From positions 1-53,808 of the forward strand of contig CALNBV010000272.1 of assembly GCA_937874515.1 (NCBI GenBank): a DNA stretch of 53,808 nt, in the 5' to 3' direction. This document shows, one piece after another, positions 25,012 to 33,070 of this stretch. Positions within the stretch are counted from its first letter, which is position 1; each line of letters starts with the position of its first letter. Source of the stretch: an uncultured Paenibacillaceae bacterium (lineage in GTDB: Bacteria > Bacillota > Bacilli > Aneurinibacillales > Aneurinibacillaceae). Under the pieces are notes generated by a model. That model was not told the origin of the DNA. It did not search any database and worked only from the letters and a program-made list of their open reading frames with translations. The translations under genes were made by a program, and so were the position numbers.

Positions 25012-26247
25012 CTACGCCCGAATCCACTTCCAGATTTCTTGTGGGGTTGCATTTTTTCCATACATTAAAATTCCAACCTTAAATATTTTCCCTGCCAGCT
25101 TCATGAACAACCAAACGCTCACAAGAAGAAGGGCAAGGGCGATTAAAATCTCAATCCAGGGCCATTCTTCTAACATGGTTAAGCGCAACAATAATACCCC
25201 AGGTGCTGAAAATGGAATGTAGGTTCCAATTTGCGCAAATAGCCCACCTGGATCGGCAATCACTGGCCCGATAAAAACAAAGGGCAAGAAAGGAAGCATC
25301 ATGACCATACCCTGGAAGTTGCCTGCTGTTGTCATATCGGACATGGTTGCCCCAACCCCAACAAACAGTGCAGCATAAAGTAAATATCCAAGAATAGCAA
25401 GGGCAACATATAAGATTAATTCAGGGACAAACAAATACTCAAAAACTGGAATATCAAATTTCCACGTGGCTATAGGTATCCCAAACCCTAGAAAAACCAC
25501 AGCCTGTACCATGCCCAGCATGAAATAACCTATGATTTTCCCCTGCATTAACTCTCCCGGGGTTACTGAAGATAAAATAATTTCTGCCACCTTATCTTTC
25601 TTTTCCTGAGAAGCACTTGTGAAAATATACATGCCAGAAAAAATAATGGATAGAAGAATGATCCCGGCAAAAGCTCCGGGTACAATGGATTTCATCATAT
25701 CTTTTCCCGCATCGCCAAGATCAACAGGTTCCTCACTGGTTGCCCCATTGGCCTCTTTGAAAACAAGGTCTTTTGAAACAGCCGCAAGTTGTTCCCCGGT
25801 TAGGCCTAGTTGTTTCAACTGCAATGTTTTAATGGGCCCAATCAGAAACTGAACCTCCTGGTCCATGAACGATGAATTGATTTCTTCACTACTATACACA
25901 GGAATGATTCCAGTATTGATTGCACCCTGATTCAGAAAAATATAAGCCGTATTTTCGACTGTCTTCAATTGTTCCATTGCTTCTTTTTCACTAATTTCTG
26001 TTTTATGTATTTCCCAATTGAATTGATGGAACTTTGCCGTTTCCTGGATGGTATTAAAAACACCCAGATTATCCTGGATAAAAACACGGGTCTTGTTTTT
26101 CGCCTGATTGTCTGAATCACCAATAAGACTGCTTAGGATCATAAAACCCAACATAAGAATAGGGGTTAAAAATAACCCGATCAGAAAGGATTTATTCTTC
26201 ATATTTCGTTTGAATTCCCATTTTGCAACTTTAAAAGCATTACCCAT
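25012..26247 (-). CDS. ABC-2 type exporter permease (YhaP/NatB-like)
   Basis: A protein of about 411 residues: one N-terminal membrane segment (SFLIGLFLTPILMLGFMILSSLIG), an extracellular domain of about 150 residues, then five or six segments near the C-terminus (PGAFAGIILLSIIFSGMYIF onward). This is the NatB/YhaP arrangement; B. subtilis YhaP has nearly the same length. Cytoplasmic SASQEKKDKVAEIILSSVTPGELMQGK is typical. The ATG at 26247 overlaps the ATPase gene end by eight bases. Substrate unknown; relatives have been linked to sodium export. Confidence 0.85.
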   Translation of the reverse strand: MGNAFKVAKWEFKRNMKNKSFLIGLFLTPILMLGFMILSSLIGDSDNQAKNKTRVFIQDNLGVFNTIQETAKFHQFNWEIHKTEISEKEAMEQLKTVENTAYIFLNQGAINTGIIPVYSSEEINSSFMDQEVQFLIGPIKTLQLKQLGLTGEQLAAVSKDLVFKEANGATSEEPVDLGDAGKDMMKSIVPGAFAGIILLSIIFSGMYIFTSASQEKKDKVAEIILSSVTPGELMQGKIIGYFMLGMVQAVVFLGFGIPIATWKFDIPVFEYLFVPELILYVALAILGYLLYAALFVGVGATMSDMTTAGNFQGMVMMLPFLPFVFIGPVIADPGGLFAQIGTYIPFSAPGVLLLRLTMLEEWPWIEILIALALLLVSVWLFMKLAGKIFKVGILMYGKNATPQEIWKWIRA

Positions 26248-27166
26248 GAACCACACCTTCTTCCTTCAACAAATTCCTATCCGTAGCAATATCGATGAAA
26301 ATTTCATGGAGAGAAATGCGGTCTATTGATAATTCGTTAATGTCTATTTGGTCCGGGAGATTTTTTAACCAACTGGCAATCTGTACATCTTTGGATAAAT
26401 AGAGAATGGATGTGTCTTCTTTTTGTTCCACCCGCTGCACTTCTGGCAGCCCTTGCAATACATTCAAATTATTTTCCCCGCGAATGGTACATTTGAAGTT
26501 GGCGTATTCCCGTTTCACGTCATCCAGGTTGCCATAAATCACTTTTTGCCCATGATGGATCATGAACAGACGGTCACACATTTCCTCGACCAGATTCATC
26601 TGGTGGGAGGATAAAAGGATGGCCGTTCCTCCTGCAGCAAGACTGCGCATCTCTTGTTTAAATAATTCCTGGCTTACAGGGTCCAATCCGGAAAAGGGCT
26701 CGTCCAGTATTAACAATTCAGGCTCGTGGAGAATGGAGGCAATGAATTGCACCTTTTGCCCCATCCCTTTGGATAGCTCTTCAACAGAAACTTTGTCCTT
26801 TCCCTCTAAATCAAATTTCTTCAAATAAACCAGGGCACGTTCTCTTGCTTTCTTCAACGGGTAATCTTTTAATTCCGCTAAATATAGCAAAATATCCATG
26901 ATGTTTACGTTTTTGTAGAGTCCCCGTTCTTCAGGCAAATAGCCAATTTTATTGCGGGGTATATCTTTATACCCTTGAAATTGGATGGATCCTGCATCAG
27001 GATACATAATGCCCATTATATTGCGGATGGTTGTAGATTTCCCTGCCCCATTGGGACCGAGAATGGCCATAATCTCCCCTTTCCGTACCTCAAAGGAGAT
27101 ATCTCTCAGGATTTCCCTGCCTTTAAAGGACTTCCTTAACTTCTCTACCTTTAAAACGGTTTCCAT
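26240..27166 (-). CDS. ABC transporter ATP-binding protein (YhaQ/NatA-like)
   Basis: The 308-residue ATPase has Walker A LGPNGAGKSTT (36-46), the signature VEELSKGMGQK, Walker B LLILDEPFSGLDP and the switch histidine in LLSSHQ. A C-terminal domain of about 85 residues follows, as in NatA/YhaQ proteins. It energises the permease encoded directly downstream. A possible ECF-type promoter lies about 45-70 bases upstream. Confidence 0.92.
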   Translation of the reverse strand: METVLKVEKLRKSFKGREILRDISFEVRKGEIMAILGPNGAGKSTTIRNIMGIMYPDAGSIQFQGYKDIPRNKIGYLPEERGLYKNVNIMDILLYLAELKDYPLKKARERALVYLKKFDLEGKDKVSVEELSKGMGQKVQFIASILHEPELLILDEPFSGLDPVSQELFKQEMRSLAAGGTAILLSSHQMNLVEEMCDRLFMIHHGQKVIYGNLDDVKREYANFKCTIRGENNLNVLQGLPEVQRVEQKEDTSILYLSKDVQIASWLKNLPDQIDINELSIDRISLHEIFIDIATDRNLLKEEGVVHG

Positions 27167-27209
27167 TTGCTCTTTCCACCTCTTCTTTCCTCATTTCTAT
27201 AAAGATTCA

Positions 27210-27236
27210 TACGTTTATTAGAAGCTAGACGTTTCT
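27210..27236 (-). promoter_or_regulatory. Possible ECF-sigma promoter for the ABC exporter
   Basis: On the minus strand AGAAAC, a 17-base spacer, then CGTA resembles TGAAAC-N16/17-CGT(A/C) promoters used by ECF sigma factors of bacilli such as SigM and SigW. It lies 44 bases upstream of the ATPase start. Confidence 0.4.
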
Positions 27237-27280
27237 TAAATCTACCATTAAGTTGTTGCACGAAACTTTTTACCCACCAA

Positions 27281-27311
27281 AAAAGGGCTTCCCTAGTATG
27301 AAAGCCCTTCT
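27281..27311 (-). terminator. Terminator of the DUF2325 gene
   Basis: AAGGGCTTTC...GGAAGCCCTT stem followed by TTTTTTGG on the minus strand, overlapping the stop codon. Confidence 0.75.
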
Positions 27312-27574
27312 AATACGTTATGAATTGAACTCCAGGACCTTTTAGCAAAAAAGATATGAACCTGTTGTTTTTTCGCCTTTTCCTTAATTTTTTTTGAAAG
27401 ATTATGATTCACATAGTCTGTAAATACGAGAATATAATTAATTTTCTCTGGTATGCTTCTTACTGATTGAATCTTCCGTCCCGTAATATGGAGTACCTCC
27501 TGAAAACCTATGTTCTTTAACCGTCCTTCAATATTTCCTAAATGGTCACCGCCGACAATTAATACTGACATCAT
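27293..27574 (-). CDS. DUF2325 domain protein
   Basis: The 93-residue protein begins SVLIVGGDHLGNIEGRLKNIGF and has VLHITGRK and YILVFTDYVNHNLSKKIKEKAKK, the pattern of DUF2325, a small Rossmann-like domain of unknown function. It is transcribed away from feoAB, and its promoter overlaps a perfect Fur box at 27587-27601. A role in iron homeostasis is therefore likely. AGGGGTGGT precedes tandem ATG codons at 27574. Confidence 0.8.
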   Translation of the reverse strand: MMSVLIVGGDHLGNIEGRLKNIGFQEVLHITGRKIQSVRSIPEKINYILVFTDYVNHNLSKKIKEKAKKQQVHIFFAKRSWSSIHNVLEGLSY

Positions 27575-27586
27575 ACCACCCCTAAA

Positions 27587-27601
27587 TGATAATTATTATC
27601 A
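27587..27601. promoter_or_regulatory. Fur box upstream of the DUF2325 gene
   Basis: TGATAATTATTATCA is an exact 7-1-7 Fur box (TGATAAT-N-ATTATCA). It lies between the promoter (TTGACA at 27644-27639, TATAAT at 27622-27617, minus strand) and the start codon. Confidence 0.9.
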
Positions 27602-27681
27602 ATGAGAATTATTATTATTATATACGCATTCCTTTCCTTGTCAAGAAAACTATTTCCATGAAAGGCATTGACAGATGCGAA

Positions 27682-27696
27682 TGATAATTGTTATCA
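27682..27696. promoter_or_regulatory. Fur box in the feoA promoter
   Basis: TGATAATTGTTATCA, one mismatch to the 7-1-7 consensus. It overlaps the -10 region of a promoter whose TTGACA is at 27668-27673. Confidence 0.88.
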
Positions 27697-27715
27697 TTTC
27701 AATGTGCTAAGCTAG

Positions 27716-27730
27716 TGATAATGATTATCA
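27716..27730. promoter_or_regulatory. Second Fur box before feoA
   Basis: TGATAATGATTATCA is an exact 7-1-7 Fur box lying 26 bases before the feoA start, 34 bases (about three helical turns) from the previous box. Confidence 0.9.
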
Positions 27731-27755
27731 TTATTGTATTTTGGGGGATTAAAAC

Positions 27756-28016
27756 ATGCATCTATCACAACTCTTACCTGGTATGAATGGAAACGTGAAG
27801 AGTTTTTCTAATAACAATCAAAAACTACATCGCCGCCTTCTCGATATGGGGATTTTAGAAGGTGAAAGTATGAGGATCACACAACGGTTGCCCTTCAATG
27901 GTCCGATTATTACGGAAGCAAATAATCAAGTCCTCGGCATCCGTTTTAATGATAGTAACAACATAGAAATCGAGGTGAAGAAATGTGGCTCAGTTTGCAC
28001 TTGCGGGAAATCCTAA
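27756..28016 (+). CDS. feoA: Ferrous iron transport protein A
   Basis: The 86-residue SH3-like protein shows LHRRLLDMGILEGESMRITQRLPFNGP and a VLGIRFNDSNNIEIEV end, as in FeoA. FeoA is a cytosolic partner that stimulates FeoB. It ends in a CGSVCTCGKS cysteine cluster that is unusual for FeoA. It overlaps the feoB start by 32 bases. Iron repression through two Fur boxes is expected. Confidence 0.92.
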   Translation: MHLSQLLPGMNGNVKSFSNNNQKLHRRLLDMGILEGESMRITQRLPFNGPIITEANNQVLGIRFNDSNNIEIEVKKCGSVCTCGKS

Positions 28017-29982
28017 CATAGGAAAAACATCATTATTTAACATCCTCACTGGCACCTACGAATACGTAGGGAACTGGTCCGGTGTAACCGTTGAGAAAAA
28101 GGTAGGAAAACTGCGTAAACATAATGGAACATTAATCGATTTACCTGGGATTTATTCTCTGAATCCTATGACAGCAGACGAAACCGTAGTTACCCATTTT
28201 CTATTAGAAGAAGGCAATTCTACCATTTTAAACATTGTTAATGCTGCCCAATTAAAGAGAAATCTCTATTTAACAATCCAATTGCTAGAATATGAGAAAC
28301 CTCTATTAATTGCACTAAATATGATTGATGTTGCTAAGAATAACGGCATTCATATCAACACAAAAAAATTAGAAACGCTGCTCCACGTTCCTGTGGTTCC
28401 TATTATTGCAAGAACAGGTTGGGGCAGAACTGAATTAGAGGAACAATTGCAACATACCGCAGACCAAGACGTTTCCCCTCTTCGAGTAAATTACGGAGAC
28501 CTGGAATACTTTATTGAACAAATTGCTGGTTTAATCCCAGATGGGCATATTTCAAAACGCTGGCTAGCCTTGCAAATCATTGAGAATAATGAAACAGTCA
28601 TTTCTACTATCCGAGAAAAATGTAGCTTCGAGAAGGTAGAATCCTTACTGATTGTGGCTCAAACCGCTTTAGAAACAGATGATTTGGAAAAAATCATACG
28701 GAAAGTACGCAATGATTTGATTCATTCTATTATTGAAGAAATAGAGGAAGTAACAGAGAAAAACCAGCAGAAAAAACTATCTACAGAAAAAGTAGATGCT
28801 CTATTAATGCATCGTTATCTGGGAATGCCCATCTTTCTTGTGGTCATGTTCTTGATTTTCAAGGCCACCTTTGATTGGATTGGCGGACCACTATCTGAAA
28901 TTTTAGATGGATTATTATCCGGGCCAATCACTGATTGGATTACCGCAGGGTTATCTGTCATGGGTGCATCCTCTTTTTTACAATCCCTGGTGATTGATGG
29001 GATTGTAGCCGGAGTCGGTGGAGTACTTGTCTTTATTCCACAAATCTTTACCCTGTTCTTATTGATTTCTTTAATCGAAGATTCCGGTTACATGACTCGG
29101 GTTGCCGTAGTTATGGATAAATTGCTAGAGAAAGTAGGGTTAAACGGGAAGGCCTTCATCCCCATGATTATTGGATTCGGTTGTAATGTACCAGGGGTTA
29201 TGGCTGCCCGGACCATTGAACAACCAAAGGAACGCCTGTTAACCATTTTGCTCACACCTTTAATGAGTTGTTCCGCACGTCTCCCTGTTTATACATTATT
29301 TGCGGGCATTTTCTTCGCTGCCAACCAGGCTCTATTAGTATTGTCTCTCTATGTATTAGGAATTGTGGTTGCTCTTATTCTAGCTTTGATCTTTTCCAAA
29401 ACCATGATGAAGGGCGAACCTTCCATGTTCATTGTGGAACTTCCCCCTTATCGCATGCCCCATATGCAAACTCTATTCCGTAGTACCTGGGAAAAAGGGA
29501 AAGGATTCCTAAGAAAAGCAGGTACTATTATCTTTGCAGGGTCTGTGATGATTTGGTTCTTAAGTTATGCTGGACCAGCAGGATTTGATGTAGAAATGAG
29601 TGATAGCTATCTAGCCATGCTGGGTAATTTCCTGGGAACCTTATTTGCCCCACTTGGATTTGGCACATGGCAGGCAGGTGCTGCATTAATCACCGGGTTC
29701 TTAGCAAAAGAAGTGGTCGTTTCCACCATGAATATTATTTATCAGGCACCTGATGTTGCTTCTTTACAAGTGGTGATCAGCCAACACTTCACTATGCTAA
29801 AAGCCTATAGCTTTATGGCCTTTATCCTCCTCTATGTACCATGTTTAGCTACCGTAGGTGTGATTAAGAAAGAAACAGAATCTGCGAAATGGACCTGGTT
29901 CTCCATTCTTTACGGGTTAGCCATTGCTTATGTTCTATCTTTAATCATTTACCAGGGCGGCAAATTGCTAGGATTAGAGTAG
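27985..29982 (+). CDS. feoB: Ferrous iron transporter B
   Basis: The 665-residue protein has an N-terminal G domain (G1 GNPNIGKTSLFN at residues 8-19, G3 DLPG, G4 NMID) followed by a GDI-like helical domain. The membrane part has two Gate motifs; VIGFGCNVPGVMAARTIEQPKERL includes the conserved cysteine. It imports Fe(II). A GTG start at 27985 with GAGGTGAAG upstream keeps the start close to the G1 motif. No feoC follows. Confidence 0.97.
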   Translation: MAQFALAGNPNIGKTSLFNILTGTYEYVGNWSGVTVEKKVGKLRKHNGTLIDLPGIYSLNPMTADETVVTHFLLEEGNSTILNIVNAAQLKRNLYLTIQLLEYEKPLLIALNMIDVAKNNGIHINTKKLETLLHVPVVPIIARTGWGRTELEEQLQHTADQDVSPLRVNYGDLEYFIEQIAGLIPDGHISKRWLALQIIENNETVISTIREKCSFEKVESLLIVAQTALETDDLEKIIRKVRNDLIHSIIEEIEEVTEKNQQKKLSTEKVDALLMHRYLGMPIFLVVMFLIFKATFDWIGGPLSEILDGLLSGPITDWITAGLSVMGASSFLQSLVIDGIVAGVGGVLVFIPQIFTLFLLISLIEDSGYMTRVAVVMDKLLEKVGLNGKAFIPMIIGFGCNVPGVMAARTIEQPKERLLTILLTPLMSCSARLPVYTLFAGIFFAANQALLVLSLYVLGIVVALILALIFSKTMMKGEPSMFIVELPPYRMPHMQTLFRSTWEKGKGFLRKAGTIIFAGSVMIWFLSYAGPAGFDVEMSDSYLAMLGNFLGTLFAPLGFGTWQAGAALITGFLAKEVVVSTMNIIYQAPDVASLQVVISQHFTMLKAYSFMAFILLYVPCLATVGVIKKETESAKWTWFSILYGLAIAYVLSLIIYQGGKLLGLE

Positions 29983-30002
29983 TATTGTGTTAAAGAAAAC
30001 TT

Positions 30003-30048
30003 AAAAGGACCGACTTCTCCAGTCATCTCTGAAGAAATCGGTCCTTTT
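30003..30048. terminator. Bidirectional terminator after feoB
   Basis: AAAAGGACCGA...TCGGTCCTTTT forms a long interrupted stem between feoB and the convergent small membrane gene. Confidence 0.85.
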
Positions 30049-30328
30049 ACAACTTCCCTTCTTTTATCCACCTTTTGATTCTTAATGCATTCAGAATAAT
30101 ACCTAAAGTTAAAACAGGGATTGCTATTAAATAAAAGTGTACTGCACTAAAAGAAGGCAGAAAGTCTGAATTTGGTGGAATCCAGTGGCCTAAGGAAGCT
30201 GAAGGCATTTCCCTTAACTCTTCATAATTCATACCAACAAAGAAAAGGAGAAAAACATCCAATCCTCCTAATAGAATTAAAGGAATGATATATGCCACTC
30301 GTAGAGGGATATTTTTATTGTTCACCAT
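30047..30328 (-). CDS. Unknown small membrane protein
   Basis: A 93-residue protein with two membrane segments (VAYIIPLILLGGLDVFLLFFVG and FYLIAIPVLTLGIILNALRI), an exported loop between them, and a basic C-terminus. I do not recognise it. GAGGTGGTG upstream of the ATG at 30328 supports the start. Confidence 0.6.
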   Translation of the reverse strand: MVNNKNIPLRVAYIIPLILLGGLDVFLLFFVGMNYEELREMPSASLGHWIPPNSDFLPSFSAVHFYLIAIPVLTLGIILNALRIKRWIKEGKL

Positions 30329-30505
30329 TTAACACCACCTCACCTCATCTGTTACATTTATTGTAATTGACAATGGTTCGTGGTTTTGAGTTTTTTTATT
30401 ACTTTTTGATGAATTTTAACCCGTACTAAATATTTTCTTAATCTTTAATCACTATAGTATAAGTACATAAATCAATTAGAAAACAATTGGAGGTTACTGT
30501 ACCAA

Positions 30506-30646
30506 ATGTTGTTAATGCCAGAAAGTAAAAGAGTGGTATGGGTCGCTGATAAAAAAGTCATCGTTTCTGGGCAAAGAAAAATTATTAATTTCTACGAATA
30601 TCTTGTAGACACCCCTAAAGTTGAACAACCCATGAAAAGTATATAA
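30506..30646 (+). CDS. Unknown 46-residue protein
   Basis: A short frame with a good GGAGG site 11 bases before the ATG at 30506. The product (MLLMPESKRVVWVADKKV start, HTH-free, mixed charge) ends KVEQPMKSI. A hairpin with a T run follows at 30655-30694. No family recognised. Signals on both sides make it a credible small gene. Confidence 0.5.
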   Translation: MLLMPESKRVVWVADKKVIVSGQRKIINFYEYLVDTPKVEQPMKSI

Positions 30647-30654
30647 GCATAATA

Positions 30655-30694
30655 AAGCATGTTCCCGGTAATAATGCCATGAATATGCTTTTTC
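30655..30694 (+). terminator. Terminator of the 46-residue gene
   Basis: AAGCATGTTC and GAATATGCTT can form a 10-bp stem (one G-U pair) followed by TTTCATTTT. Confidence 0.6.
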
Positions 30695-30733
30695 ATTTTA
30701 ATATTCAACAACAATGTGGTATACTATATATAT

Positions 30734-30754
30734 TAAGTATAATAAATATACTTA
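30734..30754. promoter_or_regulatory. Probable operator of the HxlR-type regulator
   Basis: TAAGTATA, five bases, TATACTTA is an exact palindrome 16 bases before the regulator start and overlaps a TATAAT-like -10 element (30738-30743). HxlR-family repressors of the YodB group bind such palindromes and autoregulate. Confidence 0.65.
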
Positions 30755-30769
30755 TATGGGGGCGTAAGA

Positions 30770-31102
30770 ATGTCCATTTGTCCAAATTTAGAATATGCCT
30801 TTCAAATTTTAGGGAAGAAGTGGAACGGCTATATTTTACATTTTTTGTCCACGCAACGAGAAATGCGTGCATCATTTAACGATATTAAAAACGGTGTTAC
30901 AAATATTACTTCAAAAGCATTATCAGCCTGCCTGCAAGATTTAATAAGCTATGGTTTGGTCTTAAAAAACGTAAAACCGACAACACCTGTTTCTATTTCT
31001 TATGAGCTAACAGAAAAAGGTACTGCATTAGTGGTAGCCCTTCGCCCCATACAGCAATGGGCCTATGATTTCTTAAAGGAGGATGAGAAGAATGAAACAT
31101 AA
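30770..31102 (+). CDS. HxlR-family redox-sensing regulator, YodB-like
   Basis: The 110-residue winged-helix protein has the HxlR domain with CPNLEYAFQILGKKWNGYILHFL at the start and TPVSISYELTEKGTAL in the wing. Its Cys4 occupies the place of the conserved N-terminal redox cysteine of B. subtilis YodB, which senses quinones and diamide. A second cysteine (SACLQDL) is present. The GGGGGCG site precedes the ATG at 30770. It heads a three-gene operon and a palindrome covers its promoter, so I infer an autorepressed thiol-stress sensor. Confidence 0.85.
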   Translation: MSICPNLEYAFQILGKKWNGYILHFLSTQREMRASFNDIKNGVTNITSKALSACLQDLISYGLVLKNVKPTTPVSISYELTEKGTALVVALRPIQQWAYDFLKEDEKNET

Positions 31103-32000
31103 TCCACTGGCATGCGATTTAAAAACAGGGGTCTGTGGTAATGCAGAACAGAATGAAGAAATAATGGATTTTAATTTATCTAAATCAGAGATTACTCTTT
31201 ATTATTTTACGGATCCAATCTGTTCCCATTGTTGGGCTTTAGAGCCGGAGTTACGTAAATTTATTTATCTATATCGTCATTATTTCAAAACACAAACCAT
31301 TATGGGCGGCCTATTACCCCAATGGGCAGATTTTGCTGATGTGAAAAATGGTATTAGCGGCCCAGCTGATGTGACAGAGCACTGGCAAGAAGTTGGCCAG
31401 CACTCACGCATGCCTATCAATGGAACAGTTTGGCTCAATGATCCCTTGCACTCCTCTTACCCACCCTCTCTGGTATACGAAGTGATAAAGCATGAACACT
31501 CTCCCCTTGGGGAAAGATTTTTGCGCCTCTTACGAGAGCAACTCTTTGTATTTAATGAAAACATCGCCAAAGAAGATGTGCTCATTCGCCTGGTTAATGA
31601 GCTAGGGTTAGACAGTGATGAAATTATGAAAAAAGCAACGAGCACCCAGGGAAAAGCATGGCTGCAGGAAGACTTTAATCTGAAAGAACAAATGGGTGTA
31701 CGGGGATTCCCAACCGTAGTGTTACTGGATCAAGAGAACAGAGGAATGAAATTAGTTGGCCAACGGCGAGCAGAAGACTATATTTCAGCCCTGGAAAAAT
31801 TAACAGGAAAACCACTCACAGCAGGAAAACTCCCTTCTCTCGCTGAGGTTTTACAAAAAGAGCAGCGTTTATTCGCTAAGGAGATTGAAGTCCTTTATGA
31901 TGTTGAGCCTGCTAAACTTGAAGCTTTTATTGAAAGTGAATTACAGGGAGGATATGTTGCAAAAGAAATACTAGGCGAACTATATTTTGAAGGACAATAA
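31092..32000 (+). CDS. SpxH/DsbA-family thioredoxin-fold protein
   Basis: The 302-residue protein has a CSHCWALEPE redox motif in YYFTDPICSHCWALEPEL, a cis-proline region GFPTVVLL and a C-terminal extension with FAKEIEVLYDV. The last part is shared with the ClpXP adaptor SpxH (YjbH). SpxH targets Spx for degradation. Whether this copy does so or is a FrnE-like oxidoreductase is open. An N-terminal CDLKTGVC pair adds two more cysteines. The ATG at 31092 has AAAGGAGG upstream and overlaps the regulator end. The context supports disulfide or quinone stress. Confidence 0.8.
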   Translation: MKHNPLACDLKTGVCGNAEQNEEIMDFNLSKSEITLYYFTDPICSHCWALEPELRKFIYLYRHYFKTQTIMGGLLPQWADFADVKNGISGPADVTEHWQEVGQHSRMPINGTVWLNDPLHSSYPPSLVYEVIKHEHSPLGERFLRLLREQLFVFNENIAKEDVLIRLVNELGLDSDEIMKKATSTQGKAWLQEDFNLKEQMGVRGFPTVVLLDQENRGMKLVGQRRAEDYISALEKLTGKPLTAGKLPSLAEVLQKEQRLFAKEIEVLYDVEPAKLEAFIESELQGGYVAKEILGELYFEGQ

Positions 32001-32012
32001 GGAGTGAAAAAC

Positions 32013-32315
32013 ATGTATTTATTACAGGTGGATTTCAAAATGGAAGGGCCTTTTGGTGAGGAAATGGCCAACAGCTTTCAAGAGTTAGCGAGAAGCATTA
32101 ATAATGAAGAAGGCGTCATCTGGAAAATTTGGACAGAGAACGAGGAAACAAAGGAATCCGGGGGTGTATATTTGTTTCAAACAAAGGAGTCAGCGGAAAA
32201 GTATTTAACCATGCATACGGCCCGTTTAACAAGCTTTGGCATAAGGGATATTCGGGGGAAAATATTTAAAGTGAATGAAGCTTTATCTACAATTAATCAT
32301 GCACCAATCAAATAG
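32013..32315 (+). CDS. YdhR-like putative mono-oxygenase
   Basis: The 100-residue protein fits the small dimeric alpha/beta-barrel family of E. coli YdhR: YLLQVDFKMEGPFGEEM at the start, IWKIWTENEETKESGGVYLFQTKESAEKYL in the centre. YdhR-type proteins resemble quinol mono-oxygenases. ATG at 32013 with AAGGAG nine bases upstream. It is the last gene of the HxlR-SpxH-like operon and may act on the inducing quinone-like compound (inference). Confidence 0.75.
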   Translation: MYLLQVDFKMEGPFGEEMANSFQELARSINNEEGVIWKIWTENEETKESGGVYLFQTKESAEKYLTMHTARLTSFGIRDIRGKIFKVNEALSTINHAPIK

Positions 32316-32324
32316 ATTTGTTTA

Positions 32325-32360
32325 AGAAAAAAACCTCTGGGCTGCAAAAACCCAGAGGTT
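32325..32360 (-). terminator. Terminator after the DUF4309 lipoprotein gene
   Basis: AACCTCTGGG and CCCAGAGGTT pair exactly; the T run lies on the minus-strand side. It may also stop plus-strand transcripts of the redox operon. Confidence 0.8.
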
Positions 32361-32366
32361 ACCACT

Positions 32367-33032
32367 CTACCACTCTCTTCCCGGATCCCCTTTCATGCTA
32401 TTGACTGTCCCTGCCGGGAATAAGACATTCATATGATCCAGGGTTGGATTAGGATTATCGGCACTTTCTTTGGGGAAGACAAACTCCAACCTGTAAGCAT
32501 CATTTACCTTATAACCAATGATATGCTGATTGCCAAAGATAATTTTATCATGTTCTGGCGTACCTAAAACCATTTTCACATCTTCTATGGCAATAGTTTT
32601 TACCCGCTTATCAAAGGATCTGACTTCAAATAATCGCAGACCTTTGTTATAAGCAAAAACAACTCCCCGCTTCTCATAGGTACAATAGGTTCCCTTTGCA
32701 TCCGCTATATATTCCTCTTTATCAGGATTACCCCAGGCTTTTTTTACATCATCAATGACATTACCATCCGCCGCAAAATCACTGTTAATGACTTTTCCCT
32801 CTTTCGCCAATGCAACAATTTTATTAATTAATTCCTTTTGTTCTTCATTGGTATTAGCGGGAGGATTCTCAGAATTATTTGTATTACCATTATTGTTTGA
32901 TGTTCCCCCATTTCCATTTTGGCCCGTGTTGGCTGGAGGATTATTCGGAGGATTGGTACAACCCACAGTGCCAATCAATACTACACACACGACAACAAGA
33001 ATCCATAGGACGTTCTTTTTAAACATAGCCAT
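32367..33032 (-). CDS. YjgB-type (DUF4309) lipoprotein
   Basis: About 221 residues: a lipoprotein signal (hydrophobic stretch ending LIGTVGC), an Asn/Pro/Gly-rich spacer of about 40 residues, and a DUF4309 domain (ADGNVIDDVKKAWGNPDKEEYI, GTYCTYEKRGVVFAYN, MVLGTPEH). Function of DUF4309 is unknown; it is an envelope protein. ATG at 33032 or 33026 are both possible after GAGTGAA. The gene follows the ECF sigma and anti-sigma genes closely and is probably in their operon. Confidence 0.8.
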   Translation of the reverse strand: MAMFKKNVLWILVVVCVVLIGTVGCTNPPNNPPANTGQNGNGGTSNNNGNTNNSENPPANTNEEQKELINKIVALAKEGKVINSDFAADGNVIDDVKKAWGNPDKEEYIADAKGTYCTYEKRGVVFAYNKGLRLFEVRSFDKRVKTIAIEDVKMVLGTPEHDKIIFGNQHIIGYKVNDAYRLEFVFPKESADNPNPTLDHMNVLFPAGTVNSMKGDPGREW

Positions 33033-33070
33033 TTCACTCTTTTCTACTTTGGACTTTACCCCCCTCTTCC

